A stretch of 64,000 bases of DNA from Curvibacter microcysteis. GTDB taxonomy: Bacteria > Pseudomonadota > Gammaproteobacteria > Burkholderiales > Burkholderiaceae_C. The notes beneath the pieces were generated by a model. That model had not been told where the DNA came from. It saw only the letters and a list, made by a program, of their open reading frames with translations, and made no database searches. The stretch is taken from assembly GCF_028649455.1 (NCBI RefSeq), contig NZ_JAQSIO010000007.1, forward strand, positions 124,001 to 188,000, in the 5' to 3' direction. The translations under genes and the position numbers were made by a program. Shown in pieces: positions 48,403-55,797 of this stretch (the first letter of the stretch is position 1; every line of letters begins with the position of its first letter).

Positions 48403-50079
48403 TCAGGCTCTTTTTTTGCGGGGGGCAGGGGGCTCGGCGCCCAGCATTTCACGGGCATGGGCCAGCGAGGCCTCAGACTGGGTTTCACCGCCCAGCATGC
48501 GGGCGATTTCTTGCACCCGCGATTCTCCGCTGACCGGGGCCACCCCGCTGCGCGTGTGGCCTTGTGGGTCGGTGACCTTGGCCACCCGCAGGTGCTGGTG
48601 GGCGCTGGCCGCGACCTGGGCCAGGTGGGTCACGGCCAGCACCTGGCGGTCTTGGCCCAGCTGGCGCATCAGCCGGCCCACGGTTTGGGCCACGGCACCA
48701 CCGACACCCGAATCCACCTCATCAAAAATCAGGGTCTGCGCCTGGCCCAGCTGGCTGGTGGTGACGGCAATGGCCAGCGCGATGCGCGACAGCTCACCGC
48801 CCGAGGCCACTTTGCCCACGGGCTTGGTGCTGGTGCCCGCGTGGCCGGCCACCAAAAAGGCCACGTCCTCCAGGCCGCTGGCCGTGGGTTGGGCCGCCGC
48901 GGGCAGGGCCACCTCAAAGCGGCCCCCCTTCATGCCCAGGGACTGCATGGCCTGGGTGATGGCGCGCGACAGCTGGGGCGCCGCCACGGCGCGGCTGCGC
49001 GACACCTGGCGCGCCGTGGCCAGGTAGTGCTGTTCAGCCTGGGTCGCGTTGCGTTCCAGCTGGTCCAGGTTGGCGGCAGCGTCCAGGGCGCGCAGCTCGG
49101 TCTTCCAGTCGGCCAGCAGCTGTGACAGGTCCGTGGGGGGGCGCTTGTAACGTCGCGCCAGGCCCATCCATTGGGTCAGGCGTTGGTCCAGTTGGGCCAG
49201 GGTGTCGGGGTCCAGGTCAGTGCGACGCAGCCAAGCGTGCAGCGAATGGGCTGCGTCCTCGGCTTGCGCCAAGCTGCTGGCCAGCACGTCGGCAATGGCC
49301 TGGAATTCAGGCTCCAGGTGCTCGTGTTCTTGCAGCTTGGACTGGGTGCGCGAGAGCAGGGACAGCGCGCCAGACTCTTCGGCCTCCAAAATGTCCAGCG
49401 CCGCTTGGGCGCCCTCCAGCAAGGTGTGCATGTGGGACAGGCGGGTGTGCTGGCTGCTGAGTTCTTCCCACTCGTCCGGGGCGGGGGCTAGCTTGTCCAG
49501 CTCGCCGATCTGCCAGGTCAGGCGTTCGCGCTCGCGCAGCAAGGTGGCCTGGGCCGCGCGGGCTGATTCCAGTGCGCCTTGGGCCTGGCGCCATTGCTGC
49601 CAGGCAGCGTCCAGCGGACGGGTGTCAAGTTGGGCGTAGGCGTCCAGCAGGCCGCGCACCGACTCGGGGCGGGTCAGGCTTTGCCAGGCGTGCTGGCCGT
49701 GGATGTCCAGCAGCAGGTCGCCCAGCTGGCGCAGCTGGGTGGCGGTGGCGGGGGTGCCATTGATCCAGGCGCGGCTTTTGCCCTGGGTGTCCACGGTGCG
49801 GCGCAGCAGCAGGCTGTCTTCGCCGTCCAGCCCGGCCTCTTGCAGCCAGGCCAGCACGCTGGGCGTGTGGTCGAACTCGGCGCACAGGTCAGCGCGCTGG
49901 GCACCGTCACGCACCACCGAGGCCTCGGCGCGGGCGCCCAGGGTCAGTTGCACGGCATCGATCAGGATGGACTTGCCGGCGCCGGTCTCGCCGGTCAGCA
50001 CGGTGAAGCCCTGGGCCAGGTCCAGCTCCAGCGCTTCCACAATCACAAAGTCGCGCAGGGTGATGCGTTTGAGCGCCAC
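48403..50079 (-). CDS. recN: DNA repair protein RecN
   Basis: SMC-like ATPase for double-strand-break repair, 558 residues. N-terminal MALKRITLRDFVIVEALELD with Walker A TGETGAGKSILIDAVQLTLG; long central coiled coil; C-terminal signature FEVALP...VASGGELSRIALAIAV and Walker B TLIFDEVDSGVGG. It is 2 bp from the nadK stop and 3 bp from rapZ, hence one transcript nadK-recN-rapZ. Confidence 0.96.
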   Translation of the reverse strand: MALKRITLRDFVIVEALELDLAQGFTVLTGETGAGKSILIDAVQLTLGARAEASVVRDGAQRADLCAEFDHTPSVLAWLQEAGLDGEDSLLLRRTVDTQGKSRAWINGTPATATQLRQLGDLLLDIHGQHAWQSLTRPESVRGLLDAYAQLDTRPLDAAWQQWRQAQGALESARAAQATLLRERERLTWQIGELDKLAPAPDEWEELSSQHTRLSHMHTLLEGAQAALDILEAEESGALSLLSRTQSKLQEHEHLEPEFQAIADVLASSLAQAEDAAHSLHAWLRRTDLDPDTLAQLDQRLTQWMGLARRYKRPPTDLSQLLADWKTELRALDAAANLDQLERNATQAEQHYLATARQVSRSRAVAAPQLSRAITQAMQSLGMKGGRFEVALPAAAQPTASGLEDVAFLVAGHAGTSTKPVGKVASGGELSRIALAIAVTTSQLGQAQTLIFDEVDSGVGGAVAQTVGRLMRQLGQDRQVLAVTHLAQVAASAHQHLRVAKVTDPQGHTRSGVAPVSGESRVQEIARMLGGETQSEASLAHAREMLGAEPPAPRKKRA

Positions 50080-50081
50080 GG

Positions 50082-50978
50082 TCAGGAGCCTCCTTCGTTC
50101 CAGTGCATTTTTTTGCGGAGCGTGTCGAAGTAGCTCCAGCCTTTGGGGTGCAGAAAGCGGGCCCGGTGCTCGGAGCGCCGCACGGTGATGCGGTCGCCCA
50201 GCAACAGCGATGCCAGCGACTGCATGTCGAAATTGGCGCTGACGTCGCGCCCGCTGACGATCTCGATCGCCACCTCGGCCGCGTCGGCCAGCACGATGGG
50301 TCGGTTGGACAAGGTGTGCGGCGCAATCGGCACCAGGATCCAGCCTGGAATCGAGGGGTGCAGCAGCGGTCCGCCAGCCGACAGCGCGTAGGCGGTTGAG
50401 CCCGTGGGCGAGGCAATGATCAGCCCGTCGGCGCGTTGGTTGGCCACAAAGTGGCCGTTGACCTCGACACGCAGCTCCACCATGCCAGCCGTGCCGCCCC
50501 GGTTGACTACCACGTCGTTGAGCGCCAGCGCATCAAACACGCAATGCCCGTCGCGCATCACGCGGGCATGCATCAGGCTGCGGTGGTCTTCTTCGTACTC
50601 GCCGCGCAGCATGGGGTGCAGCGTGGTTTGGTAGTTTTCAAGCGGAATGTCGGTGATGAAACCCAGCCGCCCTTGGTTGATGCCGATCATGGGCACGCCG
50701 TAAGGCGCGAGGCGCCGGCCGATGCCCAACATGGTGCCATCGCCCCCCACCACCAGACACAGGTCACAATGGGTGCCAATGGCCTCCACGCTCATACCCG
50801 GGTATTGGTTCAAGCCCGTGTTGGCCAGGGTCTCACTTTCGAGCACCACCTCACAGCCCTGACGGGCCAGGAAGTGGGCGATATCGTCCAACACCATGCG
50901 CGAGCTGACGGCATTCGGGCCAGCCCCTTGGGTCTGGTATTTGCCGATCAGGGCGACGTGCTGGAATTTGGACTTCAT
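50082..50978 (-). CDS. nadK: NAD kinase
   Basis: Phosphorylates NAD to NADP; 298 residues. Motifs are [20 protein letters not shown] (GGDGT catalytic site), [18 protein letters not shown], the NE/D block [11 protein letters not shown] and [19 protein letters not shown]. The ATG giving [13 protein letters not shown] is used instead of a TTG codon just before. Divergent from hrcA with a 28-bp gap; nadK and hrcA (or grpE) adjacency is common. I see no CIRCE element in that gap. Confidence 0.96.
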   Translation of the reverse strand: MKSKFQHVALIGKYQTQGAGPNAVSSRMVLDDIAHFLARQGCEVVLESETLANTGLNQYPGMSVEAIGTHCDLCLVVGGDGTMLGIGRRLAPYGVPMIGINQGRLGFITDIPLENYQTTLHPMLRGEYEEDHRSLMHARVMRDGHCVFDALALNDVVVNRGGTAGMVELRVEVNGHFVANQRADGLIIASPTGSTAYALSAGGPLLHPSIPGWILVPIAPHTLSNRPIVLADAAEVAIEIVSGRDVSANFDMQSLASLLLGDRITVRRSEHRARFLHPKGWSYFDTLRKKMHWNEGGS

Positions 50979-51006
50979 CAATAAATTACATCATTAAAAT
51001 CGTGAC

Positions 51007-52011
51007 ATGCTCGATGACCGTGCCAAGTTGTTGCTGAAAGCGCTGGTGGAGCGCTATATCGCAGACGGCCAGCCTGTCGGGTCGCGCACGCTCTCGCGGG
51101 CCTCGGGGCTGGAGCTGTCGGCTGCCACCATCCGCAACGTGATGTCGGACCTGGAGGAGTTGGGCCTGATCGCCAGCCCCCACACTTCGGCTGGCCGCAT
51201 CCCCACGGCGCGCGGCTACCGCCTGTTTGTGGACACCATGCTGACCGTGCAGCGCGAACAGCTGCTGACCCCCCAACTGGCCCCCGAGCAACCCCAAAAA
51301 GTCATCGCCAACGCGGCCAATCTGTTGTCCAACCTGTCGCAGTTTGTGGGTGTGGTGATGGCGCCACGGCGCACATCCGTGTTCCGCCACATCGAGTTCT
51401 TGCGCCTGTCGGACCGGCGCTTGCTGGTGATCATCGTGTCGCCCGACGGCGACGTGCAAAACCGCGTCATCTTCACCGAGTCTGACTACACCCAGGCCCA
51501 GTTGCTGGAGGTGGCCAACCAGCTCAATGCCAACTACGCTGGCCTGGCCATCGAGCAAGTGCGCGAGCGGCTCAAAGGCGAGGTTGAAAGCCTGCGTGGC
51601 GAAATCGCCGCCCTGATGCAGGCTGCGGTCAATGTCAGCTCCGAGGCGCACGACCAGTCGCAAGACGAGGTGGTGATCTCGGGCGAGCGCAATTTGCTGT
51701 CGGTCAGCGACTTTTCGGGCGATCTGAGCCACCTGCGGCGCGCCTTTGACCTGTTTGAGCAAAAGACCCAATTGATGCGATTGCTGGACATCTCCAGCCA
51801 GGCCGAAGGCGTGCGAATCTTCATTGGCGGCGAAAGCCAGGTGGTGCCGTTTGAAGAGCTGTCGGTCGTCAGCTCGCCCTATGAGGTCAACGGGCAGGTC
51901 GTTGGCACCCTGGGCGTGATCGGACCTACACGCATGCCGTATGACCGGATGATCCAGATCGTGGACATCACCGCGAAATTGGTCAGCAACGCGCTGAGCC
52001 ACCATAAGTAG
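51007..52011 (+). CDS. hrcA: Heat-inducible transcription repressor HrcA
   Basis: Repressor of class I heat-shock genes, 334 residues. The winged helix at the N-terminus has [40 protein letters not shown] and [18 protein letters not shown]; the C-terminal half holds the GAF-like dimer domain ([40 protein letters not shown]). Targets such as groESL are outside the window. It is the last backbone gene before the tRNA-Ile locus. TTACAAT just past its stop (52,016-52,022) could be the -10 box for the tRNA. Confidence 0.96.
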   Translation: MLDDRAKLLLKALVERYIADGQPVGSRTLSRASGLELSAATIRNVMSDLEELGLIASPHTSAGRIPTARGYRLFVDTMLTVQREQLLTPQLAPEQPQKVIANAANLLSNLSQFVGVVMAPRRTSVFRHIEFLRLSDRRLLVIIVSPDGDVQNRVIFTESDYTQAQLLEVANQLNANYAGLAIEQVRERLKGEVESLRGEIAALMQAAVNVSSEAHDQSQDEVVISGERNLLSVSDFSGDLSHLRRAFDLFEQKTQLMRLLDISSQAEGVRIFIGGESQVVPFEELSVVSSPYEVNGQVVGTLGVIGPTRMPYDRMIQIVDITAKLVSNALSHHK

Positions 52012-52091
52012 GCTCTTACAATATCGAGGCTGGTTCTGCTGGCTGTGCCGTGTTGTCGTTGTGACAAGGCTGTTGGCGCAGTGGAACACGG

Positions 52092-52132
52092 GGGGCGTTA
52101 GCTCAGTTGGTTAGAGCAGAGGACTCATAATC
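52092..52132 (+). pseudogene. Truncated 5' half of a tRNA-Ile(CAU) gene
   Basis: 41 bases matching the first 41 positions of the spliced downstream tRNA, from the acceptor strand through D-arm, anticodon CAT and AATC, with one difference (G for C at acceptor position 4). The match continues past the intron site as the intronless sequence (CTCATAATC), then changes to unrelated DNA. The 3' anticodon strand, T arm and acceptor strand are missing, so it cannot make a tRNA. Best read as a left attachment-site remnant of an integrated element. Confidence 0.85.
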
Positions 52133-52353
52133 AAGAGGCCCGAGCGATTAACCGCCACTTTTTTCGGACTGGTTGCTTGATTCCAACGCTTTGAAATCAA
52201 GCACTTACAGCGGTCTGGCGATTCCGCCGGATTGCTACCGAGGAAGTTGGCGGGTGGGCGCTTGCTACGTTCTTGCTACTGAGGGAGAAATGGCGTTTTT
52301 CGGCGGCCTTTGGGGTCGCTGAAAGCGCGGAGAGTTGAAGTTGTTTTATGAAT
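52133..52353. other. Element-end remnant with attachment-site-like repeats
   Basis: 221 bp between the tRNA fragment and the complete tRNA gene. It contains a hairpin (GCTTGATT at 52175-52182 with AATCAAGC at 52195-52202) and three direct repeats TTGCTAC at 52232, 52262 and 52273, the last two 11 bp apart. Such short direct repeats beside a tRNA half look like arm-type integrase sites at the end of a tyrosine-recombinase element. I find no coding sequence in it. The reading as an element end is inference. Confidence 0.5.
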
Positions 52354-52694
52354 GGGCCGTTAGCTCAGTTGGTTAGAGCAGAGGACTCATCGAAATGGTG
52401 ACCTTGCCGTGAAAGCGGCAATGGAAAAACCGGGTGAACTCAGGGAAACCGTCAGCCAGTCAATGGCCCGGCAATCCTGAGCCAAGCTCGCTGAAGGCAG
52501 GTCGAAGGACCGGTAGGCGAGAAGGTGCAGAGACTAGGGTGTGAGGAGCCAATCCGATAAGCATCCCAAGAGCGCCCGGCACCCTAACGCGCGGAGCAAT
52601 TCGCGGCGAGGGTGGTGAGATAGTCCAGGGAATGGGGAAACTCATGCAAACCTGAATCCTTTGGTCGTTGGTTCAAGTCCAACACGGCCTACCA
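52354..52694 (+). tRNA. tRNA-Ile (anticodon CAT) interrupted by a group I intron
   Basis: Exon 1 (37 nt, 52354-52390) and exon 2 (40 nt, 52655-52694) join to a 77-nt tRNA with encoded CCA. Acceptor GGGCCGT pairs with ACGGCCT (G-U at the end), anticodon stem GAGGA pairs with TCCTT, loop CTCATAA, T arm GTTGG-TTCAAGT-CCAAC. The body resembles E. coli tRNA-Ile2 (ACUCAUAAUC, then UUGGUCG before the T arm) rather than elongator tRNA-Met, so C34 should be modified to lysidine by TilS to read AUA. The intron sits after the third anticodon base. Confidence 0.9.
52391..52654 (+). ncRNA. Self-splicing group I intron (IC3-like) in the tRNA anticodon loop
   Basis: 264-nt ribozyme without an ORF. P1: exon CTCAT pairs with internal guide GTGA (52398-52401), with the expected U-G at the 5' splice site and a C-G extension. 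P2: TTGCCGT/GCGGCAA with GAAA tetraloop (52404-52421). The core has GAGCCAAGC, P6-like CTCGC/GCGAG, and P7 GACTA (52532-52536) with TAGTC (52621-52625). P9: ATGGG/CTCAT with GAAA loop (52632-52645). It ends with a terminal G. This matches what I recall of the Azoarcus tRNA-Ile(CAU) intron in layout and in motifs such as AGAGACTAG and ATAGTCCAGGGA. Confidence 0.93.
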
Positions 52695-52714
52695 TTCATA
52701 AGACAATTAGACCG

Positions 52715-53941
52715 ATGTCCAGCAAGGCCCCCAACACCTCAAGTCTCAGCGACTTCCTTCGCTTTGATGCAGGGCGGCCGGAATTGCGGGCCCTGTTCGT
52801 TCCGGGTGCCAATTGGCGGAAGAAGCGCCAGTACCCCGAGTTGAAGCCCTTAGACAGCTTCACGCGAGATGACTATTTCCGTTTGGCTTGGGAGCTGCTT
52901 CGACGAATGCCGCGATACCGCAGGCAGTACCGGAAGCTCGAAGACCTTGGCATCAAGACGGCGACATTTTTCAAGCCAAGTTCAAGTTCTTTTTATTCCA
53001 GCGACAACCCGCCCGGTTTTCCCGGTTGGGCCAATGTGCCGTTGCGTGGGCACAAGTGCGAGCCTCCGATGGCGTTTCAAGACGACACCTTCGGCACGTA
53101 CATAGAGGCACAGACGGCAGCAGGCCAGCCCTGGTTCGTGATGAATCGGCGCAAATGGGTGATGGACTTTTGGGGGCTGCACTATTTGCCAGACCCCACG
53201 ACTCCTTTTGATGGATTGCCCAAACGCGAGCTGTTCAATGCCCCTGCCGCATCCGTCACCGTTGTATCGAATGCTGCACCGGCAGACCGCCCGCGGGTGG
53301 TGAACACCTACCTGCGCCAAAACGAAATACTGATTCGCTTCCGGTTGGATGCATCGCTTGACCAGCAAATCGCATCGGTTCGGCAGGAGGTCGAGCGAGC
53401 TCAAGAGATCGCCGTGGAGCGTGCCCAGAGTGTGCTCGACCCGCTGCCTCTACCAGGGCGGCGCAAGGCAGGCAAGAACGCACTGAGCGATGAGGATGCA
53501 GCGTTTCAGCACAGTCCGCGTGTACGAGCCAAGGCAGGGCGTGTGTTGCTTAAGCAGCTGGAGCTGAGCCCATTTTGGTTGCGAACGTGGGACGCAATCG
53601 CCGAGGCCAGAATGCAACAAGGTATCGCTGTGCCCCGTCTGGATCGCAAAGGAATCATCGACCAGTTTGACGATGTGTGTGCTGATCTACCGACCGAATC
53701 GGACGTGCCGAAGGGCTCTGTGTCTTCTGACTTTTCGGCCGAGGTTGATATGCCGGACGACGAAGCTATCGAGGTAACCACGCGTCCCAAGAGGGAGCAA
53801 GGTTTGAAGCAAGTTGTAGGCGACGCACTCACTCCCGCCATGGTCCCGAATTGGGGCATGCGCAGCGAAAAGTACATAGAAAAAAGCGACGAGGCCTTTC
53901 GGCAACTCGTCGCGTTGGCTTTCACGCTGAAGGCGGACTGA
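52715..53941 (+). CDS. Uncharacterised accessory protein next to the tRNA
   Basis: A 408-residue protein I do not recognise with confidence. The start is MSSKAPNTSSLSDFLRFDAG, 20 bp after the tRNA. The stretch DDYFRLAWELLRRMPRYRRQ resembles the short N-terminal motif of DUF6499-type proteins found on integrative elements and plasmids (AWEFLRRNPxYR). FVMNRRKWVMDFWGLHYLPD follows, then a helical middle (VRQEVERAQEIAVERAQSVL). No tyrosine-recombinase Arg-His-Arg-Tyr pattern, Walker motif or signal peptide is visible. It ends 12 bp from the convergent rep gene. Codon use is less GC-biased than in the backbone. Confidence 0.65.
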   Translation: MSSKAPNTSSLSDFLRFDAGRPELRALFVPGANWRKKRQYPELKPLDSFTRDDYFRLAWELLRRMPRYRRQYRKLEDLGIKTATFFKPSSSSFYSSDNPPGFPGWANVPLRGHKCEPPMAFQDDTFGTYIEAQTAAGQPWFVMNRRKWVMDFWGLHYLPDPTTPFDGLPKRELFNAPAASVTVVSNAAPADRPRVVNTYLRQNEILIRFRLDASLDQQIASVRQEVERAQEIAVERAQSVLDPLPLPGRRKAGKNALSDEDAAFQHSPRVRAKAGRVLLKQLELSPFWLRTWDAIAEARMQQGIAVPRLDRKGIIDQFDDVCADLPTESDVPKGSVSSDFSAEVDMPDDEAIEVTTRPKREQGLKQVVGDALTPAMVPNWGMRSEKYIEKSDEAFRQLVALAFTLKAD

Positions 53942-53953
53942 TCGAGCACTTCG

Positions 53954-54997
53954 TCAGGCCAGAGCGCATTCGGCGTCGTCCTCCCCGTTCCAGAGTCCGG
54001 GCGGCGGCGTCACCGCATTGGTCAAGGTGAAGACGTCACCCAACTGCACCAAATCGCCGTTGCTTTCGGGTGGGGGCGTCGTGATGTCGAAGCCCAACTC
54101 TTCAGCGAAGTACGCCACCTGCCGCTTGTACGCTTTGGGTTCCAGCAGCAGCGTCAAGTCGTCCCCGTTTTCCCAGCAGCGGTAAGTCGTTCGGTACATG
54201 TGCTTGACGTCCCGCAGGTCCAATCCGCTCAGCCCAGCGCGTACCGAACCACGGAGGTTCAGGCGATTGAAGGCGCTTTCCAACTCGGCCTTCAGCGTCT
54301 GAAATGTGCAGTCCCGTGGCTTCGTCATGTCCATGGCCTTCAGCTTAGGGTAGCGCAGCACCACTTCAGAACGGATGACGGTCTTGGCGAAGTTCAAGAT
54401 GGCCTCGCGATTCGGCAGGTCGGCGGGCAGGCTCTTGGTGTCGATCAGTTGCTTGGCCTTGTCGTAAAACTTCTGCGACGAACCTTGCGAGTGCTGATTG
54501 CGATACACCGTTTCACCATATCCGTAGGTCGAGGTGTCGATGCCCTTGTCAATCAGCTCATGCGCCAGTTCGACCAGCAGGCGAGTGGGCGTGACACCCT
54601 CCGGCACTTCAAGATTCACCCCCACATCGAGCCGTTTCAGTGTCAAGTGCTCCTCGTTTTCGATTTGGCGCTTTTCTTCTGCCGAAAAGGCCACCCGGCG
54701 TTTGCGGTGCGCGGCCTTGAACGCATCACGGACCAGTGCGGGCACATTGCATGATCCGAACACGTTGTGCCCTTGGTTGTATCCAATCACACTGCCCTCA
54801 ATGACCAAGATGGCCTTTGACGGCAAGTGCAGCACGTTCAATTCCTTGCCATGGAACGGACCCGGCACAGACACGCGCTTTGCGCGTGGTGGCATAGACG
54901 AAGAGTTGACCTCTTCGGCACCATCCTGTCCGCCGGAAACATATTGGTCAAACTGTGTGGTGATGGTGTCCGCAAATACCTTGTTTTCATTCAACAT
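53954..54997 (-). CDS. Phage/plasmid replication protein, II/X family (filamentous-phage type Rep)
   Basis: A 347-residue replication initiator-like protein. The central part resembles gene II/X (Phage_CRI and Gp2-type) replication proteins of filamentous phages and related plasmids: LKRLDVGVNLEVPEG, then TYGYGETVYRNQHSQGSSQK and FYDKAKQL, then RSEVVLRYPKLKAMDM. Such proteins nick the double-stranded replicative form to begin rolling-circle replication. No phage coat or Zot genes are seen in the window, so this is a plasmid- or phage-derived module inside the island. It follows a small HTH gene and an AT-rich region in the same direction. Confidence 0.78.
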   Translation of the reverse strand: MLNENKVFADTITTQFDQYVSGGQDGAEEVNSSSMPPRAKRVSVPGPFHGKELNVLHLPSKAILVIEGSVIGYNQGHNVFGSCNVPALVRDAFKAAHRKRRVAFSAEEKRQIENEEHLTLKRLDVGVNLEVPEGVTPTRLLVELAHELIDKGIDTSTYGYGETVYRNQHSQGSSQKFYDKAKQLIDTKSLPADLPNREAILNFAKTVIRSEVVLRYPKLKAMDMTKPRDCTFQTLKAELESAFNRLNLRGSVRAGLSGLDLRDVKHMYRTTYRCWENGDDLTLLLEPKAYKRQVAYFAEELGFDITTPPPESNGDLVQLGDVFTLTNAVTPPPGLWNGEDDAECALA

Positions 54998-55023
54998 TTC
55001 AATCTCACTTCTGCGTTGGCCAC

Positions 55024-55112
55024 AGACCCATATTGGTAGAGGGGGTCTATAAGCTCATATATCTAGACTAGTCATACATGGCATATCTACATACCAATAT
55101 GTACGTATATAC
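55024..55112. repeat. AT-rich inverted-repeat region between rep and the HTH gene
   Basis: CATATTGGTA (55029-55038) and TACCAATATG (55092-55101) form a perfect 10-bp inverted repeat; AGACCC/GGGTCT (55024-55029, 55043-55048) a 6-bp hairpin; GTATATAC (55105-55112) is self-complementary. The region is strikingly AT-rich against its surroundings. It may be the rep promoter/operator or the nick origin of the replicon. Confidence 0.5.
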
Positions 55113-55171
55113 ATGTATTACACGGTGCACTCGTGCCGAGGCCCGGTGCGAAATGACATGGTCTTACGGCT

Positions 55172-55396
55172 TCATGCGCGACCTCCTTTTGGAGTGGCTT
55201 GGTAAACCACCTTGGCCTCGATGAAGGCCTCCAGGTCTTTGCGCCGATAGCGCACCGTGCGCCCGTACTTCACGTAAGGCAGTTCATACCTCTTGGTACA
55301 CCGCCAAACCGCCAGCGTCTTGGCATTCTTCAGTCCCAAAATGACTGCGGCCTCGGCCTCGCTCAATAGCGCGTTACTGGTCTCAGGTTGTTTCAT
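55172..55396 (-). CDS. Helix-turn-helix (excisionase/AlpA-like) protein
   Basis: A 74-residue MerR-like winged helix protein (HTH_17 type). LLSEAEAAVILGLKNAKTLA is the helix-turn-helix, followed by VKYGRTVRYRRKDLEAFIEA, the wing motif typical of excisionase and AlpA-like regulators. The start MKQPETSNALL has GGAG eight bases upstream; the open frame extends further but without similarity. It precedes rep by about 175 bp in the same direction and may control rep transcription or act in excision. Confidence 0.82.
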   Translation of the reverse strand: MKQPETSNALLSEAEAAVILGLKNAKTLAVWRCTKRYELPYVKYGRTVRYRRKDLEAFIEAKVVYQATPKGGRA

Positions 55397-55758
55397 CCTT
55401 CGCTCCGTTGTTGCAATGGGTTCACTGTAGATTTCCAGTAATTCAAAACGCGCTCTTTGTGGGGTGGTAAATCGCACGCTTAAAGCCAGCTAGTTCTGGT
55501 GGTAAAAGCTGCTGACCTGAGCGTCTTACGTCTCCAGAACATGTGTCTGGCGAAGTCACACGCCGCTTGCCAGACCTGATCGCAGGCGGCTAAAACGGTA
55601 AAGCGCGAGCCGAAACGGCCACCGATCAGACTGACCGCTGCGCTCGTATCTCACTGCGGCACCGCCGCGAAACCCCCAACGCACACATGACAGCCCGTGC
55701 CTCTGGCAGCACTGGCACGCCGCTGCATGACCGTGCCAACCCTTGAAAGGAACGAGAG
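55397..55758. other. Intergenic region between divergent HTH and peptidase genes
   Basis: About 360 bp without a credible gene, shared by the leftward HTH gene and the rightward peptidase gene. GGTGGTAAA occurs twice (55463-55471 and 55498-55506), 35 bp apart, which could be a regulator half-site or iteron-like pair. No tRNA, terminator or clear -35/-10 pair is seen. Confidence 0.4.
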
Positions 55759-55797
55759 ATGAACCGACTCAGCAAAGGAGAGACGAAATGGCTGTGA
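55759..55797 (+). CDS. 12-codon leader ORF overlapping the peptidase gene start
   Basis: ATG to TGA encoding MNRLSKGETKWL, with its own GAAAGGAACGAG ribosome site. Its stop lies 7 bases past the ATG of the downstream gene, in another frame, so ribosomes finishing the leader would be placed on that start, and the downstream ribosome site (AAAGGAGAG) lies inside it. Translational coupling or a leader peptide is inferred. It is too short to be assessed by homology. Confidence 0.45.
   Translation: MNRLSKGETKWL

Noticed and set aside
50979-51006. CIRCE operator for HrcA
   Set aside because: The 28-bp gap between nadK and hrcA has no TTAGCACTC-type inverted repeat.
52092-52132. A second functional tRNA gene
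   Set aside because: Only the 5' half is present; nothing downstream pairs with its acceptor or anticodon strand.
52354-52694. Elongator tRNA-Met instead of tRNA-Ile(CAU)
   Set aside because: The sequence around the anticodon and the variable region resembles tRNA-Ile2; lysidine modification cannot be seen, so some doubt remains.
52715-53941. Tyrosine-recombinase integrase next to the tRNA
   Set aside because: No Arg...His-x-x-Arg...Tyr pattern in the translated protein.
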